64,000 bases of DNA from Rhodobacteraceae bacterium F11138 (GTDB taxonomy: Bacteria; Pseudomonadota; Alphaproteobacteria; Rhodobacterales; Rhodobacteraceae). The position numbers and the translations under genes were made by a program. Positions within the stretch are counted from its first letter, which is position 1. Each line of letters opens with the position of its first letter. A model generated the notes under the pieces. The model was given only the letters and a program-made list of their open reading frames with translations, searched no databases and had not been told where the DNA came from. Shown here one piece after another: positions 1 through 8,891 of the stretch. Where the stretch lies: positions 775,589 through 839,588 of the forward strand of contig JAEKDP010000002.1 of NCBI GenBank assembly GCA_016521575.1. Reading direction: 5' to 3'.

Positions 1-145
1 TTGAATCCGGCGCGGGTATGAATTCGGCCATCGATTGCAAGAGCGGCTCGCGCATCCGGTCAAACCGGTCTATCTATTGCGCGAGACCGGCACTCTTGTC
101 CGGGCCGGTGACTTACCAAAGAGTCCGAAAGCGCATGAGGTACAG

Positions 146-832
146 ATGCATCCTTCTCCGATCACCCTGCTGACCGGCTCGATTGCGCCCCTGCCCGGCG
201 GCGAAGCGCAAAGCGGCATCGACAAGACGCCGGTGGCCCGCCCGCTGGCACTCGGACCCGAGGGTTTTGAAAGCGACGAACAGGCCGACCGGCGGGTGCA
301 TGGCGGGGTCGAAAAGGCCGTGCACCATTATCCGTTTGAGCATTACGCGACCTGGCGCAAGGAATTGGGCACAATGCCACCGCTTGCCAAACCAGGCGGG
401 TTTGGCGAGAACCTGTCCACCACCGGATTGACCGAAGCGACCGTTGCGGTCGGTGATGTCTTTCGGCTGGGCAGTGCGCTGCTTCAGGTGTCTCAGGGAC
501 GGCAACCCTGCTGGAAGCTCAACCGGCGTTTCGGCGTCCCTGACATGGCGCGGCGCGTGCAGCAAAGCGGGCGGACGGGCTGGTATTACCGCGTGTTGCA
601 GCCCGGCACCGTCGCTCCGGGCGACATGCTGGAACGGATCGACCGGATTGCGCCGGACTGGCCCCTGCATCGCCTTTGGCACGCGCTCTATGTCGACAGG
701 CTGAACCTGCACGAGCTGGAAGGCATCGCCGCACTTGACGTGCTGGCTGAAAGTTGGCGCACACACGCGGCCCGGCGACTAGAAAGCCGCCGGGTCGAAG
801 ATTGGAGCGCGCGACTGGACGGCGAGGCATGA
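146..832 (+). CDS. MOSC domain-containing protein (YiiM-like)
   Basis: A 228-residue protein of the YiiM branch of the MOSC (molybdenum cofactor sulfurase C-terminal) family. Family signatures are visible: RRVHGGVEKAVHHYP near residues 49-63, GGFGENL near 84-90, and QGRQPCWKL, where Cys122 is the conserved MOSC cysteine thought to bind Moco or sulfur. YiiM-type proteins reduce N-hydroxylated compounds in a Moco-dependent way; the substrate here is unknown. The reading frame is open further upstream, but the ATG at 146 follows GAGGT at a good distance and matches the family N-terminus. It overlaps pdxY by 4 nt (ATGA), so the two are probably co-transcribed. The 145 bases before it show no recognisable gene. 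Confidence 0.85.
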   Translation: MHPSPITLLTGSIAPLPGGEAQSGIDKTPVARPLALGPEGFESDEQADRRVHGGVEKAVHHYPFEHYATWRKELGTMPPLAKPGGFGENLSTTGLTEATVAVGDVFRLGSALLQVSQGRQPCWKLNRRFGVPDMARRVQQSGRTGWYYRVLQPGTVAPGDMLERIDRIAPDWPLHRLWHALYVDRLNLHELEGIAALDVLAESWRTHAARRLESRRVEDWSARLDGEA

Positions 833-1677
833 CACACCCCGCTTTTGTCATTTCGATCCAAAGTCAGGTGGTTCTTGGCCATGTGGGCAATTCCGCCGCG
901 CTTTTTCCGATGCAGGCCGCGGGACTCGAGGTGGCGGCGATCCCGACCGTGGTCTTTTCCAACACCCCGCATTATCCGACATTGCGCGGCCGCGCCCTGC
1001 CGCCGGATTTCTTTGCCGATCTGCTTGTGGGCGCGCAGGAACGCGGGCTGCCCGAGCGGGCGGATTTCATCCTGACCGGCTATATCGGTTCGCCCGAGGT
1101 GGCCGCGCTGATCGCCGACTTCGTGGCCCAGGCAAAGGCAATCAACCCGCGGCTGACCTATCTTTGCGATCCGGTGATGGGCGATGACGGTCCCGGACTC
1201 TATGTCCCGGAAACCATCGCCGATGTGATGCGCGACCGGCTTTTGCCACTGGCCGATATCGCCACGCCGAACCTGTTCGAACTGGGCTGGCTCACCGGGC
1301 GCAAGATCCGAACCCTTGCCGACCTGAAGGCCGCAGGCGAAGCCCTGCATATCGCCCCCGCCGCGCATCTGATCGCCACCGGCTGCGCGCTGGACGACAC
1401 GCCCGAAGGGAAAATCGAAAGCGTCGTTTGCGGCCCCGGCGGCCTCGGCCGGCATCCGATCGAACACCTGCCGATCGCGCTGCCCGGCACTGGCGATCTT
1501 TTTGCCGGGCTGATCATCGCCGGGCTTGGCTGTGGCCTCACCCTACCCCGCGCGGTCGAGATCGCCCAGACCCTTACCTCGGGCGCGCTCAGCCATGCCA
1601 ACGCGCTTGGCGCGGGCGAAGTGGTTCTGAGCGCACCGGAATTCCGCCGCGCCCTGCTGTCACTGGATGCCGATTGA
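829..1677 (+). CDS. pdxY: Pyridoxal kinase PdxY
   Basis: A 282-residue ribokinase-fold (PfkB-like) kinase that phosphorylates pyridoxal with ATP to give pyridoxal 5-phosphate in the vitamin B6 salvage pathway. Visible signatures are the N-terminal ISIQSQVVLGHVGNSAA, the CDPVMGDDG segment that contacts ATP and magnesium, and the C-terminal PGTGDLFAG motif with the catalytic base Asp223. The length fits PdxY (about 285 residues). The start ATG overlaps the stop of the MOSC gene, which implies translational coupling. PdxK is the alternative family name, but SQSxVxxGHVGN-type proteins of this size are usually called PdxY. Confidence 0.92.
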   Translation: MTHPAFVISIQSQVVLGHVGNSAALFPMQAAGLEVAAIPTVVFSNTPHYPTLRGRALPPDFFADLLVGAQERGLPERADFILTGYIGSPEVAALIADFVAQAKAINPRLTYLCDPVMGDDGPGLYVPETIADVMRDRLLPLADIATPNLFELGWLTGRKIRTLADLKAAGEALHIAPAAHLIATGCALDDTPEGKIESVVCGPGGLGRHPIEHLPIALPGTGDLFAGLIIAGLGCGLTLPRAVEIAQTLTSGALSHANALGAGEVVLSAPEFRRALLSLDAD

Positions 1678-1775
1678 AAGCCCGCGAACCCCAAGGCGCG
1701 GATTTTGCCCGCCAGCAGCGACCGGGCGCGCGTTGACATCGCTTTTCGACGACATCCGGGACTGAAAAAGTGAAA

Positions 1776-1852
1776 TGGTAGCGGAGGAGGGACTTGAACC
1801 CCCGACACGCGGATTATGATTCCGCTGCTCTAACCAGCTGAGCTACTCCGCC
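1776..1852 (-). tRNA. tRNA-Met (CAT), elongator type
   Basis: A 77-nt cloverleaf on the minus strand. The acceptor stem GGCGGAG pairs with CTCCGCT-side bases, the D-arm is GCTCAGCTGGTTAGAGC, and the anticodon stem GCGGA/TCCGC encloses loop ATCATAA with anticodon CAT. The T-arm is GGGGGTTCAAGTCCC, and the encoded CCA lies at 1776-1778. The fully paired first acceptor base pair argues against initiator tRNA, which usually has an unpaired position 1. It lies 49 bp downstream of the hemE stop in the same orientation. A lysidine-modified tRNA-Ile(CAT) is possible but less likely given this sequence type. Confidence 0.95.
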
Positions 1853-1901
1853 AAAGGCCCGCGCGTCGTAAGACACCTCGCGCGGGGCGTCAAGCGTGAA
1901 A

Positions 1902-2942
1902 TCAGCGTCGTGTCGATCTTACCGTGTCGATCATCAACTGCACATTCTCCGGATCCGCATCCGGTGTGATGCCGTGGCCCAGATTGAAGATGTGCGGCCC
2001 TTTGGAAAACGCCTTTACGATGGCGCGGGTGTCATCGATCAGATCTTGCCCGCCGGTCACCATGTGCGAGGACGCAAGGTTGCCCTGCACGCACCCATCG
2101 ACCTGCACATGCGCCGCCGCCCATTCGGGATCGACCGCGCTGTCCAACGCCACACAGTCCACCCCGGTGGCTTTGGCAAACCCGACATAGGCGTCCCCCG
2201 CTTCGCGCGCAAAGCCGATGATCGGGATCGACGGGTGCCGTTCTTTCAAAGCCGAAACGATTCGGCGGCATGGGTCGACCGCGTAGGTCTGGAAATCCGC
2301 GCCCTTGAGCGATCCGGCCCAGCTGTCGAATATCTTGACGACTTCGGCCCCCGCGTCGATCTGCATCGACAGGTAATCGATGGTCGCCTCGGTGATCCGC
2401 TCCAGCAGAGCCTCGAACAGCGCCCGGTTTTCCTGGCGCAATGCATGGGCCGGTCCCTGATCCGGCGTGCCCCGCCCCGCAATCATGTAGGTGGCCACCG
2501 TCCAGGGCGCACCGGCAAACCCGATCAGGGTGGTTTCAGCGGGCAGCGCATGGCTGAGCAGACGCACGGTTTCATAGATCGGGTTCAACCTGTCATGGAT
2601 GTCCGCCGCCGGTTTCAAGGCGTCGAAATCCGCCTGTGTGGTCACGGTGGACAGGCGCGGCCCCTCGCCGGTGACAAACCACAGATCCGCGCCCAGGGCC
2701 TGGGGCACCAGCAGAATGTCAGCGAACAGAATCGCCGCATCGAACCCATAGCGGCGGATCGGCTGCAGCGTGACTTCGGCGGCCAGCTCGCTGTTATAGC
2801 ACAGGGACAGGAAATCCCCGGCCTGGGCGCGCGTCGCGCGGTACTCGGGCAGATAGCGCCCTGCCTGCCGCATCATCCAGATCGGCGGTACGTCCTGCAC
2901 CTCGCCCGCCAATGCGCGTAGAATCGTCTTGTTCTGTGCCAT
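1902..2942 (-). CDS. hemE: Uroporphyrinogen decarboxylase HemE
   Basis: A 346-residue cytoplasmic enzyme that removes the four acetate carboxyl groups of uroporphyrinogen III to give coproporphyrinogen III in heme and bacteriochlorophyll synthesis. The N-terminal [17 protein letters not shown] is the family signature (substrate-binding arginines), followed by [14 protein letters not shown] carrying the active-site aspartate, and the second signature [13 protein letters not shown]. Length is normal. The ATG follows GGGGGCAGAG. It is divergent from hemC with a 100-bp shared promoter region containing a perfect minus-strand TTGACA at 2992-2997, though no good -10 follows it. Confidence 0.97.
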   Translation of the reverse strand: MAQNKTILRALAGEVQDVPPIWMMRQAGRYLPEYRATRAQAGDFLSLCYNSELAAEVTLQPIRRYGFDAAILFADILLVPQALGADLWFVTGEGPRLSTVTTQADFDALKPAADIHDRLNPIYETVRLLSHALPAETTLIGFAGAPWTVATYMIAGRGTPDQGPAHALRQENRALFEALLERITEATIDYLSMQIDAGAEVVKIFDSWAGSLKGADFQTYAVDPCRRIVSALKERHPSIPIIGFAREAGDAYVGFAKATGVDCVALDSAVDPEWAAAHVQVDGCVQGNLASSHMVTGGQDLIDDTRAIVKAFSKGPHIFNLGHGITPDADPENVQLMIDTVRSTRR

Positions 2943-3042
2943 CTCTGCCCCCTGCTCTGGTTCTGCCCTGCGTCCCGCCTGCGTCGATAGTTGTCAACCC
3001 CATCTGCTTGAAAGGGCACGATGACGCGACTAAAGGTGGCGC

Positions 3043-4008
3043 ATGACCCAAAAGCTGCCCTCGCCCTCCGCGCCGCTCAAGATCGGCACCCGTGGTTCGC
3101 CTCTGGCTCTGGCACAGGCGCATGAAACCCGCGACCGGCTGGCGCGGGCTTTCGATCTGCCGCATCAGGCGTTCGAAATCGTGGTGATCAAGACCACCGG
3201 TGACGACGCCGCGCTGATTGCAAAGGACCGTCCTCTCAAGGAAATCGGCGGCAAGGGTCTGTTCACCAAGGAGATCGAAGAGGCCCTGCTGTCCGGCGGC
3301 ATCGATATTGCGGTCCACTCGATGAAGGACATGCCGGTGCAGCAGCCGGACGGGCTGATACTGGATACCTACCTGCCGCGCGAAGACGTGCGCGACGCCT
3401 TTGTGTCGCCCGACAAATCGGCGATCCGCGATCTGGCGCACGGCGCGGTTGTCGGCACCTCCAGTTTGCGGCGCAGGGCGCAGTTGCTGAACCGGCGCCC
3501 CGATCTGCGGGTGGTCGAATTTCGCGGCAATGTGCAAACCCGGCTGAAGAAGCTGGCTGACGGCGTGGCCGAATGCACCTTTCTGGCGATGGCGGGGCTG
3601 AACAGGCTGGGGCGCGACGATGTTCCCGCGACCGCGATCGACGAAACCGACATGCTGCCCGCCGTGGCACAGGGCGCGATCGGCATTGAGCGGCGCGGCG
3701 ACGATATTGCGACCGCCGCAATGCTGGCCGCGATCCACGATGTGCCGACGGGTCAGCGGCTGGCGGCGGAACGCGCCTTTCTGGCGGCACTGGACGGCTC
3801 GTGCGAGACGCCGATTGCCGGGCTGGCGGTGCTGGATGGGGGCAACCTGCGGCTGCGCGGCGAAGTTCTGCGTCCTGACGGCAGCGAAGCGCTGGCCGAC
3901 GACCAATCCTGCCCCATCGCGGATGGCGCGCAACTGGGACAGGAGATGGCAGCCGGCTTGCTGGCACGGGCCGGGCCGGGATTCTTCGATTGGCGCGCCC
4001 CCCAGTGA
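3043..4008 (+). CDS. hemC: Hydroxymethylbilane synthase (porphobilinogen deaminase) HemC
   Basis: A 321-residue enzyme that polymerises four porphobilinogen units into the linear tetrapyrrole hydroxymethylbilane. It carries GTRGSPLALAQA at the N-terminus, the substrate-binding GTSSLRRRAQL segment, FRGNVQTRLKKL, and LDGSCETPIAG, in which Cys254 anchors the dipyrromethane cofactor. Length is typical (about 310-320). The start ATG is preceded by AAAGGTG. Placement head-to-head with hemE puts two consecutive-pathway enzymes under one intergenic region. Confidence 0.97.
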   Translation: MTQKLPSPSAPLKIGTRGSPLALAQAHETRDRLARAFDLPHQAFEIVVIKTTGDDAALIAKDRPLKEIGGKGLFTKEIEEALLSGGIDIAVHSMKDMPVQQPDGLILDTYLPREDVRDAFVSPDKSAIRDLAHGAVVGTSSLRRRAQLLNRRPDLRVVEFRGNVQTRLKKLADGVAECTFLAMAGLNRLGRDDVPATAIDETDMLPAVAQGAIGIERRGDDIATAAMLAAIHDVPTGQRLAAERAFLAALDGSCETPIAGLAVLDGGNLRLRGEVLRPDGSEALADDQSCPIADGAQLGQEMAAGLLARAGPGFFDWRAPQ

Positions 4009-4092
4009 CATAACCCATGCTGCACCCCAGACGGCCGCGCCCTTCCTGCACCCGCAGAAAGGCGGAAAACGCAGCGGTCGGAACGGGATACG

Positions 4093-4350
4093 CTAGGTAT
4101 CGATATCCAGCGACAGGGCATGAATACGGCCCACCAATTCAGCCCCCAGTGCCGCATGCACGGCGCGGTGGCGCTGAAGTCTGGACTGTCCCTGAAAAGC
4201 CGCGGATCGGAGTCGCACGTTGAAATGACTTTCACCGCCGTCACGATACCCGGCGTGGCCGCGATGGCTTTCGCTGTCGTCCACGACCTCCAGCAGTGTC
4301 GGATCAAAGGCGGCCTGCAGCCGGTTTCGGATGTCTTCTGTTACGCTCAT
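4093..4350 (-). CDS. bolA: BolA family protein
   Basis: An 85-residue BolA/IbaG-type protein. The fold signature is seen in SHRGHAGYRDGGESHFNVRL with the family-conserved histidine, and in the RHRAVHAALGAEL stretch. BolA proteins work with monothiol glutaredoxins in iron-sulfur cluster trafficking and iron regulation. The chosen ATG at 4350 (MSVTEDIRNRL) matches the usual short N-terminus; a longer reading frame upstream lacks family support. It is convergent with hemC and divergent from the J-domain gene. Adjacent bolA and J-domain genes next to cobS are a known Rhodobacterales arrangement. Confidence 0.9.
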   Translation of the reverse strand: MSVTEDIRNRLQAAFDPTLLEVVDDSESHRGHAGYRDGGESHFNVRLRSAAFQGQSRLQRHRAVHAALGAELVGRIHALSLDIDT

Positions 4351-4456
4351 TCGGTTCAATTGCGGAAATTTTTTCGCCGCACCCTCTTCTATCTGCCCGC
4401 ACATACACTAAACTCCGGTCTCCGAGTCGAAAAGATGTGTCGAAAAGGTTGCCACA

Positions 4457-5083
4457 ATGACAAAATCAGATCCGTTCGGTTTCGACATGTCCGTCAGGTC
4501 GGCCAAAAAGAAAAACCCGCGCGGACGCCGGGGCATGTCTGGCGCGTCCGAAACCTCGGTGCGCCAGTGCCATCACGAGGGATGCGAAGAACCGGGAAAG
4601 TTCCGCGCGCCCAAGGCACCGGATGTGTTGGATGATTACTACTGGTTCTGCCAGCAGCACGCCCGCGAGTACAATCTGAAATGGAATTTCTTTGACGGCA
4701 CCACCGAGGCCGAGATCAACGCGCAGCAGACGAAAGACAAGGTCTGGGAGCGCGCCACCAAGCCGATGACCGACCCCGAGGCGCGTGCCTGGGCCCGCCT
4801 GGGCATCGAGGACCCGCATCAGGTGCTGGGGGCGAACGCCACACAGAATCCGGGCCGCAACGGCGGGGCCGCCAAGCGCCTGCCGCCCACCGAGCGCCGC
4901 GCGGTCGAGATTCTGGAGGCCAAGGACAACTGGACCAAGACCGAGGTGCGCAAGGCGTACAAGAAGCTGATCAAGGTGCTGCATCCTGACATGAACGGTG
5001 GCGACCGCAGCCAGGAAGAACAGTTGCAACTGGTTGTCTGGGCCTGGGATCAGATCAAGGTCAGCCGGAATTTCAAGGACTGA
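4457..5083 (+). CDS. J-domain (DnaJ-like) co-chaperone
   Basis: A 208-residue protein with a degenerate N-terminal half and a C-terminal J domain (about residues 145-205) containing the HPD tripeptide within KKLIKVLHPDMNGGDRS, the element that stimulates the ATPase of DnaK/HscA-type Hsp70s. The N-terminal part holds a CHHEGCEEPGKF...C...H arrangement that resembles a small zinc site. It lacks the Gly/Phe and CxxCxGxG regions of true DnaJ, so it is a specialised J protein. In related genomes this gene precedes cobS; here a sigma factor cassette lies between them. Confidence 0.85.
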   Translation: MTKSDPFGFDMSVRSAKKKNPRGRRGMSGASETSVRQCHHEGCEEPGKFRAPKAPDVLDDYYWFCQQHAREYNLKWNFFDGTTEAEINAQQTKDKVWERATKPMTDPEARAWARLGIEDPHQVLGANATQNPGRNGGAAKRLPPTERRAVEILEAKDNWTKTEVRKAYKKLIKVLHPDMNGGDRSQEEQLQLVVWAWDQIKVSRNFKD

Positions 5084-5102
5084 CACGGGACCGGCCCCGG
5101 CT

Positions 5103-5570
5103 TCAGGCGGGAGCCGGACGAAACACCAGACTGACCCCGTTCAGACAGTGCCGCTTGCCGGTGGGCGGCGGCCCGTCGTCAAAGATGTGTCCCAGATGAC
5201 TGCCGCACCGCCGGCAATGGCATTCGGTCCGGACCAGAAACAACAGCGTCCGGTCCGGGCGCGTGCCGATGGCATCGGGCAGGGATTCATAGAAACTGGG
5301 CCAGCCCGTACCGCTGTCGAATTTGGCCTTGGAAGAATACAAAGGCAGATCACATCCTCTGCACTGATACGTTCCCGGCTTAAACAACTTGTCCAGCGGC
5401 GAACTGAACGCGGGTTCGGTGCCGTGCTCGCGCATCACGTTGAACTGCGTCGTCGTCAGTCTGTCCTGCCATTCCTGCCGTGTGCGGGTGATCTGGAAGC
5501 GGTCATCGGCAAAGGTCGGCAGCGGATATAACGCGGCCGTTGTCATTGCCAGAAAATGGCGGCGGTTCAT
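5103..5570 (-). CDS. msrB: Peptide-methionine (R)-S-oxide reductase MsrB, exported
   Basis: A 155-residue MsrB that reduces methionine-R-sulfoxide in proteins. It shows both zinc-binding CxxC pairs (Cys70/Cys73 and Cys119/Cys122), the DSGTGWPSF and CGSHLGHIFDDG motifs, and the catalytic RHCLNG cysteine (Cys142). The N-terminus MNRRHFLAMTTAALYPLPTFA looks like a twin-arginine or Sec signal, so it probably repairs periplasmic proteins. The ATG at 5570 follows a strong AAGGAGAT. It lies beside fasciclin, anti-sigma and ECF sigma genes, suggesting an oxidative-stress regulon. Confidence 0.93.
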   Translation of the reverse strand: MNRRHFLAMTTAALYPLPTFADDRFQITRTRQEWQDRLTTTQFNVMREHGTEPAFSSPLDKLFKPGTYQCRGCDLPLYSSKAKFDSGTGWPSFYESLPDAIGTRPDRTLLFLVRTECHCRRCGSHLGHIFDDGPPPTGKRHCLNGVSLVFRPAPA

Positions 5571-5683
5571 TCTGCTATCTCCTTTTACGCTCGGAAAAGC
5601 CCTGCAATTGTCGGGGCGCACGCCCACCCGGTGTCATGAGTGATTGCCTGCTGCACCATAGATAGCGCCCGGCAGCAGCGAAT

Positions 5684-5711
5684 GTACGGCCCGCGACATC
5701 GCGCGCCGTAC
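5684..5711. other. Strong stem-loop 3' of the fasciclin gene
   Basis: GTACGGC (5684-5690) pairs with GCCGTAC (5705-5711), and after one C/C mismatch CGCG pairs with CGCG around an ACAT loop. It sits 10 bp past the fasciclin stop and so could end or stabilise that minus-strand transcript. There is no U-tract after it on the minus strand, so intrinsic termination is doubtful. Confidence 0.45.
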
Positions 5712-5720
5712 AAAAAGTCG

Positions 5721-6284
5721 TTATTTCGCCGGCAGAAGCACCGTATCAATCACATGGATGACGCCGTTGGACTGTTCGACATCGGCAATGGTCACGGTCG
5801 CCATGCGGCCGCGTTCGTCCTCCAGCATGATCTTGTCGCCCTCATAGGTGGCCTGCAAAGTGCATCCGCCGACCGTGGGCACGGGGTGCTTTCCGTTGTC
5901 ATCGTCGATCATCCCCTTGATCGCCATCGACATGGCATCCGCGGACACCACATGACAGGTCAGGATCTTGACCAGCATATCCTTGTTTTCCGGCTTCAGC
6001 AGGGTTTCGACCGTACCGGCCTGCAACATCCCGAACGCCTCGTCGGTCGGGGCGAATACGGTGAACGGGCCTCTGCCGTTCAGGGTGTCGACCAGCCCTG
6101 CGGCCTTGACGGCGGCAACAAGAGTTTCGTGATCCGCTGAATTGACCGCATTTTCCACGATGGTCTTGTCGGGATACATCGCAGCCCCGCCGACCATGGG
6201 GTTGGCCGCGCTGGCCAGTGTCGCGGCAAACAACGATGCACCGGCGGCGATTGCGGAAACGGCGGTTATCTTGGCGAAGGTCAT
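5721..6284 (-). CDS. Secreted fasciclin (FAS1) domain protein
   Basis: A 187-residue protein with a Sec signal peptide (about residues 1-26, ending ASAANP) and one FAS1 domain. The domain shows the conserved GPFTVFAPTDEAF (H1-type motif), LVKILTCHVV, and the C-terminal NGVIHVIDTVLLP. FAS1 proteins are extracytoplasmic adhesion-like proteins, and in alphaproteobacteria they often belong to ECF sigma regulons. The ATG at 6284 is preceded by AGGAG. It is followed by msrB and preceded by the anti-sigma/sigma pair, all on the minus strand, with gaps of about 100-150 bp that could hold separate promoters. Confidence 0.9.
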   Translation of the reverse strand: MTFAKITAVSAIAAGASLFAATLASAANPMVGGAAMYPDKTIVENAVNSADHETLVAAVKAAGLVDTLNGRGPFTVFAPTDEAFGMLQAGTVETLLKPENKDMLVKILTCHVVSADAMSMAIKGMIDDDNGKHPVPTVGGCTLQATYEGDKIMLEDERGRMATVTIADVEQSNGVIHVIDTVLLPAK

Positions 6285-6391
6285 ATGTTTAGCTCCTGTA
6301 ACTTTCTGTTCAAACCCGCCCGGTCCGGGTGGGATGCAAGAAGTCACGAATGACCCGGCCACATAGTTTCAGATTTTTTGACTTTTTCTGA

Positions 6392-7084
6392 TCACGAGGA
6401 CGTTATCGGCCCGATCGCCACGATCGGTCCGGTGGCCTGCCCTGTGGGCGAACCGCCCGGAGGTTCGTCGGTGATGGCCAAAGTACCGCCTGCCAGGATC
6501 TGCCGCAGCGGTTCAGGCACCGCCACCGAAATGTTTTCCACAGCCGGCAGAACCCCCAGAGAAACCGGCACGCTGCCTTCGCCGGCGGCAATCAGCCACA
6601 ATTCCTGCGAACGGTTCGCGGGCGGCCCGTCGCCTTGCTGGCGTGTCAGGCGCAGCTCTCCGGTTTGCGCGTCCCAGGCGGCGGCGATGCGCATCGCGCC
6701 ATCTTCCGAGGCGATCTGGGCGGTCAGCGCCGGGCCCGGCGGATCAAACCCGTCCGGTGTCAACAGCACGAATGCCAGCGCAGCGGCCACACCCGCCCCC
6801 AAAAGCCAGCCGATCCAGCCAAATCCCCCCCTGCCACGGGACGCGGTGGTCCCGAACAGCCGCGCGTCGATGGCTTTGCGGACATGCGCCGGCGGCTCCA
6901 CCGGTTCGATGGTATCCGCAAGCTGGGCAAAGGAGTCCGCCCAATCCGCATAGGCGGCACGCAAGGCGGGTTCGGACACAAGACGTGCCTCGAACGCGCG
7001 AACCGCCTCGGCATCAAGCAGCCCAAGCGCATACTCGCCTGCCAGGGCGCGGTCCTCCTCGCTGATATCGCGGTCCGCGCTCAT
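6392..7084 (-). CDS. RskA-type anti-sigma factor
   Basis: A 230-residue single-pass membrane protein. The N-terminal cytoplasmic anti-sigma region contains LAGEYALGLLDAEAVRAFE, one TM helix lies at about residues 87-107 (GWIGWLLGAGVAAALAFVLL), and the rest is a periplasmic RskA-type domain with LWLIAAGEGSVPVSLGVL. No zinc-binding HxxxCxxC is present, so it is unlike ChrR. It should hold the upstream ECF sigma at the membrane until regulated proteolysis. Its ATG overlaps the sigma stop (ATGA), implying stoichiometric coupled translation. The signal it senses is unknown; MsrB next door hints at oxidants. Confidence 0.9.
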   Translation of the reverse strand: MSADRDISEEDRALAGEYALGLLDAEAVRAFEARLVSEPALRAAYADWADSFAQLADTIEPVEPPAHVRKAIDARLFGTTASRGRGGFGWIGWLLGAGVAAALAFVLLTPDGFDPPGPALTAQIASEDGAMRIAAAWDAQTGELRLTRQQGDGPPANRSQELWLIAAGEGSVPVSLGVLPAVENISVAVPEPLRQILAGGTLAITDEPPGGSPTGQATGPIVAIGPITSS

Positions 7085-7632
7085 CGGCTCAGACACTCCT
7101 TCAGTGTGATCAGGCTGCGGCGCAGCCAGGTTCGCATCGTGTTCAGCGGCACATCGAAATCATGTGCCAGTTCGGCATAGCTCTGGCCATCCAGATATGC
7201 CCGGCGCACGGCGCTGGCCCGATCATCGGGCAAGCTGTCCAGACATGCGGCCAGAAGAGACGTCTGCCCCGCGGCCACCGCGCGCGCCTCGGGACCGGGT
7301 GCCGGGTCGGCAATCTGATCCGCCAGATCCGCGCCGGTCTGATCGACAGCGCGGGCCCGCAATGCGCGCAGCCGGTCTATCGACAGGTTCCGGGCAATGG
7401 TTATGAGCCAGGTCATCGGGCTGAGACCATTGACACTGTACTGGCCCGCTTTTTCCCAGATCCTCACGAATACATCCTGCAACGTCTCTTCGGCCTGCGC
7501 CCTGTCCTTCAAGACACGCAGACACACACCGAAAAGTTTCGCCGATACCGCTGTATAAAGAGAATCAAAGGCTTGCCGATCACCCAGGGCGACCTGCGAC
7601 AGCAGCGCTTCGATTTCTTCGCGTGTGCGCAT
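7081..7632 (-). CDS. ECF-family RNA polymerase sigma factor (SigK/RpoE-like)
   Basis: A 183-residue group 4 sigma factor with sigma-2 ([21 protein letters not shown], then [15 protein letters not shown] and [17 protein letters not shown]) and sigma-4 ([24 protein letters not shown] helix-turn-helix). It would direct RNA polymerase to the promoters of its regulon, likely including its own operon, the fasciclin gene and msrB. The start is uncertain: ATG at 7632 gives a typical length, while a GTG at 7659 adds nine residues; neither has a strong ribosome site. Translationally coupled to the anti-sigma gene. Confidence 0.9.
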   Translation of the reverse strand: MRTREEIEALLSQVALGDRQAFDSLYTAVSAKLFGVCLRVLKDRAQAEETLQDVFVRIWEKAGQYSVNGLSPMTWLITIARNLSIDRLRALRARAVDQTGADLADQIADPAPGPEARAVAAGQTSLLAACLDSLPDDRASAVRRAYLDGQSYAELAHDFDVPLNTMRTWLRRSLITLKECLSR

Positions 7633-7799
7633 GCAGCGGTCCAATACAGCGTTCTTCACCTGCAGTTAAACATACCCCGACAGCCGAAACCAGCACCCTC
7701 TGGCGCCCCCGGTCGCCCCCTTGCTCTTGGCGCGGATATGTTGCACACGGACCATCAGTGCACCCGACGGGCACATACAGCACGAAAAGGACGACGGGC

Positions 7800-8786
7800 A
7801 TGGCCGATGGCGCGATGGATATGAATGCGAAACCCACCGAGGACATCTCGGTTCAGGATGTGTTCGGAATCGACACGCCGATGATGGTCAAGGCTTTCCC
7901 CGAAGCGACCGACCGCGTCCCGGAAATTGATCATACCTACAAGTTCGACCCCGACACCACGCTGGCGATTCTTGCCGGTTTTACCCACAATCGCCGGGTC
8001 ATGGTGCAGGGCTATCACGGCACGGGCAAATCGACCCATATCGAACAGGTCGCCGCAAGGCTGAACTGGCCCACCGTGCGGGTGAACCTGGACAGCCATA
8101 TCAGCCGCATCGACCTGATCGGCAAAGACGCAATCAAGCTGCGTGACGGCAAGCAGGTGACGGAATTCCACGAAGGCATCCTGCCCTGGGCGCTGCGCAA
8201 TCCCACCGCCATCGTGTTCGACGAATACGACGCCGGGCGCGCCGACGTGATGTTCGTGATCCAGCGGGTGCTGGAACATGACGGCAAGCTGACGCTGCTG
8301 GACCAGAACGAAATCATCACCCCGAACAAGTATTTCCGGCTGTTCGCGACGTCGAACACCGTGGGTCTGGGCGACACGACGGGGCTGTACCACGGCACCC
8401 AGCAGATCAACCAGGCGCAGATGGACCGCTGGTCGCTGGTGGCGACGCTGAACTATCTGAGCCACGACGCCGAAAGCGCCATCGTGCTGGCCAAGGCACC
8501 GCATTACAACACCGCCGAAGGCCGCAAGAAGATCGGCCAGATGGTGACCGTGGCGGACCTGACCCGCACCGCCTTCATGAACGGGGATCTGTCGACCGTG
8601 ATGAGCCCGCGCACGGTGATCACCTGGGCGCAGAACGCCGAGATCTTCCGCAACATCGGCTATGCGTTCCGCCTGTCGTTCCTGAACAAATGCGACGAGC
8701 TGGAACGCCAGACGGTGGCCGAGTTCTATCAGCGCTGTTTCGACGAGGAACTGCCCGAGAGCGCCGCAAGCACCGCCTTGGGGTAG
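7800..8786 (+). CDS. cobS: Cobaltochelatase subunit CobS
   Basis: A 328-residue AAA+ ATPase. With CobT and CobN it inserts cobalt into hydrogenobyrinic acid a,c-diamide in aerobic cobalamin synthesis. The Walker A is [13 protein letters not shown], the Walker B is [11 protein letters not shown], and sensor residues lie in [14 protein letters not shown]. It is analogous to BchI of magnesium chelatase. The start [11 protein letters not shown] gives the usual CobS length; the leading region from the sigma gene (about 165 bp) carries its promoter. cobT follows after 105 bp. Confidence 0.96.
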   Translation: MADGAMDMNAKPTEDISVQDVFGIDTPMMVKAFPEATDRVPEIDHTYKFDPDTTLAILAGFTHNRRVMVQGYHGTGKSTHIEQVAARLNWPTVRVNLDSHISRIDLIGKDAIKLRDGKQVTEFHEGILPWALRNPTAIVFDEYDAGRADVMFVIQRVLEHDGKLTLLDQNEIITPNKYFRLFATSNTVGLGDTTGLYHGTQQINQAQMDRWSLVATLNYLSHDAESAIVLAKAPHYNTAEGRKKIGQMVTVADLTRTAFMNGDLSTVMSPRTVITWAQNAEIFRNIGYAFRLSFLNKCDELERQTVAEFYQRCFDEELPESAASTALG

Positions 8787-8891
8787 AAATCCTGCCGGCG
8801 GCACGATGCCATCGGCGGGCGTAGTTTTGGCACTTGGAAACGGCACGCCTGAATGCTTGCCATTTCCCGGCACGCGGAGTGAAATGGTCTG

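Noticed and set aside
2943..3042. Full promoter assignment between hemE and hemC
   Set aside because: A perfect TTGACA exists on the minus strand, but no -10 at 16-18 bp, so no promoter feature was listed.
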